In this document: positions 39,761 through 41,263 of the stretch, piece after piece
How the letters are laid out: every line of letters begins with the position of its first letter
Numbering within the stretch: position 1 is the first letter of the stretch
Assembly (NCBI GenBank): GCA_029555085.1
Contig: JAKPTO010000013.1
Span: 1-41,263, forward strand
Direction: 5' to 3'
Length of the DNA stretch: 41,263 nt
From: a bacterium
GTDB taxonomy: Bacteria > Patescibacteriota > Patescibacteriia > UBA1558 > S5-K13
Translations under genes and position numbers: made by a program
The notes under the pieces: generated by a model
Database searches by the model: none
Seen by the model: the letters and a program-made list of their open reading frames with translations, nothing else
Told to the model about the DNA's origin: nothing

Positions 39761-40822
39761 ATGAGTACAAAAATAGAAAAAATTCTAATTCCACAAGATA
39801 TAAATTTTGATTCCATAGTAACGCTTTGTTTTTTGTATAATTATGGAACTGAAATTTTTTCAAATTTATCTAAAGCAGAAATAGAGTTTAGAGCATCTTT
39901 GCCTAGTGATAAAGAAATATCTACTTATATAAAAAATGGTATTTTACCAGTTATTCCAATTACAAAAGAATTCGCTCTTCAGGAATTAATGTCGTATGAA
40001 GATTTGAAATTAGATGATCATGTTATTGTGAATCATTTTTTATCATCTTTAAAATATTTTAAAAAAGATAAACTAGGAGAAAACAAGATTTTTTTATTAG
40101 AAAATATAGTGGAAATTTTCAAGAATAATAAAAATCCAGAAAAAGTAATAAAGATTTTTTTACCAATAATGAAAGAGCTTATAGAATATGGAGAGAAAAA
40201 TGAAAAAACTTTTTTTGAGTATTGTAAGGAGGCAGTAAAGGATGGTTTAATGACAAGTTTTATTGTTTCGCAAGACAATAAAGAATTAAAGGTTGTTTTT
40301 ATAGAATATAAAGAAAAAAATCCAGATTATTTAATAGAGTATCTTTTTTTTAAAAAAGAAGTTATGGCTGATGTTGTTGTTGTTTTTGGAGATAGGGGGA
40401 GTATTATCATCAAAGCTAAGATTGAAAAGAATATAGATTTATTAGATGTTATTGCGATTCTTAGAGTTGAAACAGCGAGAAAGAACAAGGTTCCATTTGA
40501 TAAAATTAATAAACATATTTTAAATCGCGCTGGAGTAATGTCCGGAGTGGAACATTGGGAATTTAATATAGATTCATTTACTATAACATCCCTAAAACCA
40601 ACACGTTTAGATAAATCTAATATAAAAAGAGCGCTATTGATTGGTATTGATTTGAATAAAATGGCAAAGGGAATGTGCCCATCGAAAGAAGGTTGCATAG
40701 GCAAGAAATGCGATTTTTATTCATACAATATGTTAAGGTGTCGCAAAAGAAGAGCTGGTGTGTCGGATAATTTCGAGCAAAAAAGTTCAAAAATTAATAA
40801 CATTAGAGTTTATAAAAAATAA
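39761..40822 (+). CDS. Hypothetical protein, weakly DHH/DHHA1-phosphoesterase-like, with C-terminal Cys cluster
   Basis: ILIPQDINFDSIVTLCFLYNYG; FGDRGSIIIKAKI; CPSKEGCIGKKCDFYSYNMLRC. Confidence 0.6.
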   Translation: MSTKIEKILIPQDINFDSIVTLCFLYNYGTEIFSNLSKAEIEFRASLPSDKEISTYIKNGILPVIPITKEFALQELMSYEDLKLDDHVIVNHFLSSLKYFKKDKLGENKIFLLENIVEIFKNNKNPEKVIKIFLPIMKELIEYGEKNEKTFFEYCKEAVKDGLMTSFIVSQDNKELKVVFIEYKEKNPDYLIEYLFFKKEVMADVVVVFGDRGSIIIKAKIEKNIDLLDVIAILRVETARKNKVPFDKINKHILNRAGVMSGVEHWEFNIDSFTITSLKPTRLDKSNIKRALLIGIDLNKMAKGMCPSKEGCIGKKCDFYSYNMLRCRKRRAGVSDNFEQKSSKINNIRVYKK

Positions 40823-40840
40823 AAATATTTGGAGGTTCTT

Positions 40841-41068
40841 GTGTTTAAAATTTTAAGAAGTGGTTTTTCCGATTTTGTTTGTCAGTGTGGCAGACAAATA
40901 ACAAAAGATGGAAAATATATTGGTGGATCTCTAAAATTAGACGAGAAAAGTCAAATAGGGGATTTTACCATAACTGGACAGTGTAACAATTGTGATTTTG
41001 TGCACACAATAAACACAGATGAATCGGGGAATATAGTCGCTATTCTGACAAGTCAATCAATCATTTAA
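40841..41068 (+). CDS. Small zinc-ribbon-like protein
   Basis: GTG at 40841 preceded by GGAGG (preferred over the ORF-track TTG at 40829); CxC...CxxC cysteines. Confidence 0.65.
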   Translation: MFKILRSGFSDFVCQCGRQITKDGKYIGGSLKLDEKSQIGDFTITGQCNNCDFVHTINTDESGNIVAILTSQSII

Positions 41069-41070
41069 TA

Positions 41071-41099
41071 AAAAAGAGGGGCAATTAATGCCCTTTTTG
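41071..41099 (+). terminator. Intrinsic terminator
   Basis: aaaaagaggggca attaa tgcccttttt. Confidence 0.8.
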
Positions 41100-41209
41100 T
41101 TGTGTTAATTAATCTTTAATTATGTACAGTTAACACTAATAGGTAACACTTGGTATACTTAGGGGTAACACTGTTAACTAAGAAAAATATATAAATAAAA
41201 AAAACATAT

Positions 41210-41263
41210 ATGCCTTTAAAACCAAGTTATCCAAAAGAAAAGCGAGTATTATGGTATTTAGGA
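41210..41263 (+). mobile_element. Partial CDS start, possible transposase-type HTH protein, truncated by window edge
   Basis: ATG at 41210: MPLKPSYPKEKRVLWYLG...; preceded by GGTAACACTT repeats similar to the left edge. Confidence 0.35.

Noticed and set aside
40829-40840. ORF-track start TTG at 40829
   Set aside because: GGAGG at ~40831 is better used as SD for the GTG at 40841.

Overview
The window is 41,263 bp, AT-rich, and carries a bacterial chromosome origin neighbourhood. Order, small proteins and surface-protein style suggest a Patescibacteria/CPR-type genome; this lineage call is inference. Core genes in order: tRNA-Leu(UAA); a probable structured ncRNA; nusA; bactofilin; a DAGK-like protein; then yidC/yidD/rnpA/rpmH on the minus strand. 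The plus strand continues with dnaA, dnaN, rpoB, rpoC, tRNA-Gly(CCC), two surface/secreted proteins sharing a nearly identical duplicated module (one fused to a thermonuclease and an Excalibur-like domain), ftsK, a rodZ-like gene, recA, a flippase, an O-antigen-ligase-like gene, a secreted Ig-repeat protein and an HExxH protein. Further right are tRNA-Ser(CGA), an accessory region, a UvrD-type helicase, thioredoxin and small unknown proteins. DnaA boxes flank dnaA on both sides. The most interesting items are: (1) an unannotated strongly folded RNA with its own sigma70-type promoter and intrinsic terminator at ~458-710; (2) a small island bounded by a full tRNA-Ser and a 44/45-nt direct repeat of its 3' end, carrying a NodB-like/glutaredoxin-like fusion and a second orphan tRNA 3' half but no integrase; (3) a structured rpoB leader with a mini-ORF, a promoter and a possible attenuator; (4) the duplicated 'GRIWYV' surface module; (5) similar GGYAACACTT-to-ATG, outward-facing transposase-like gene starts at both window edges. 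No CRISPR array, rRNA or complete transposon was found. All family calls come from reading motifs by eye; no database search was run.
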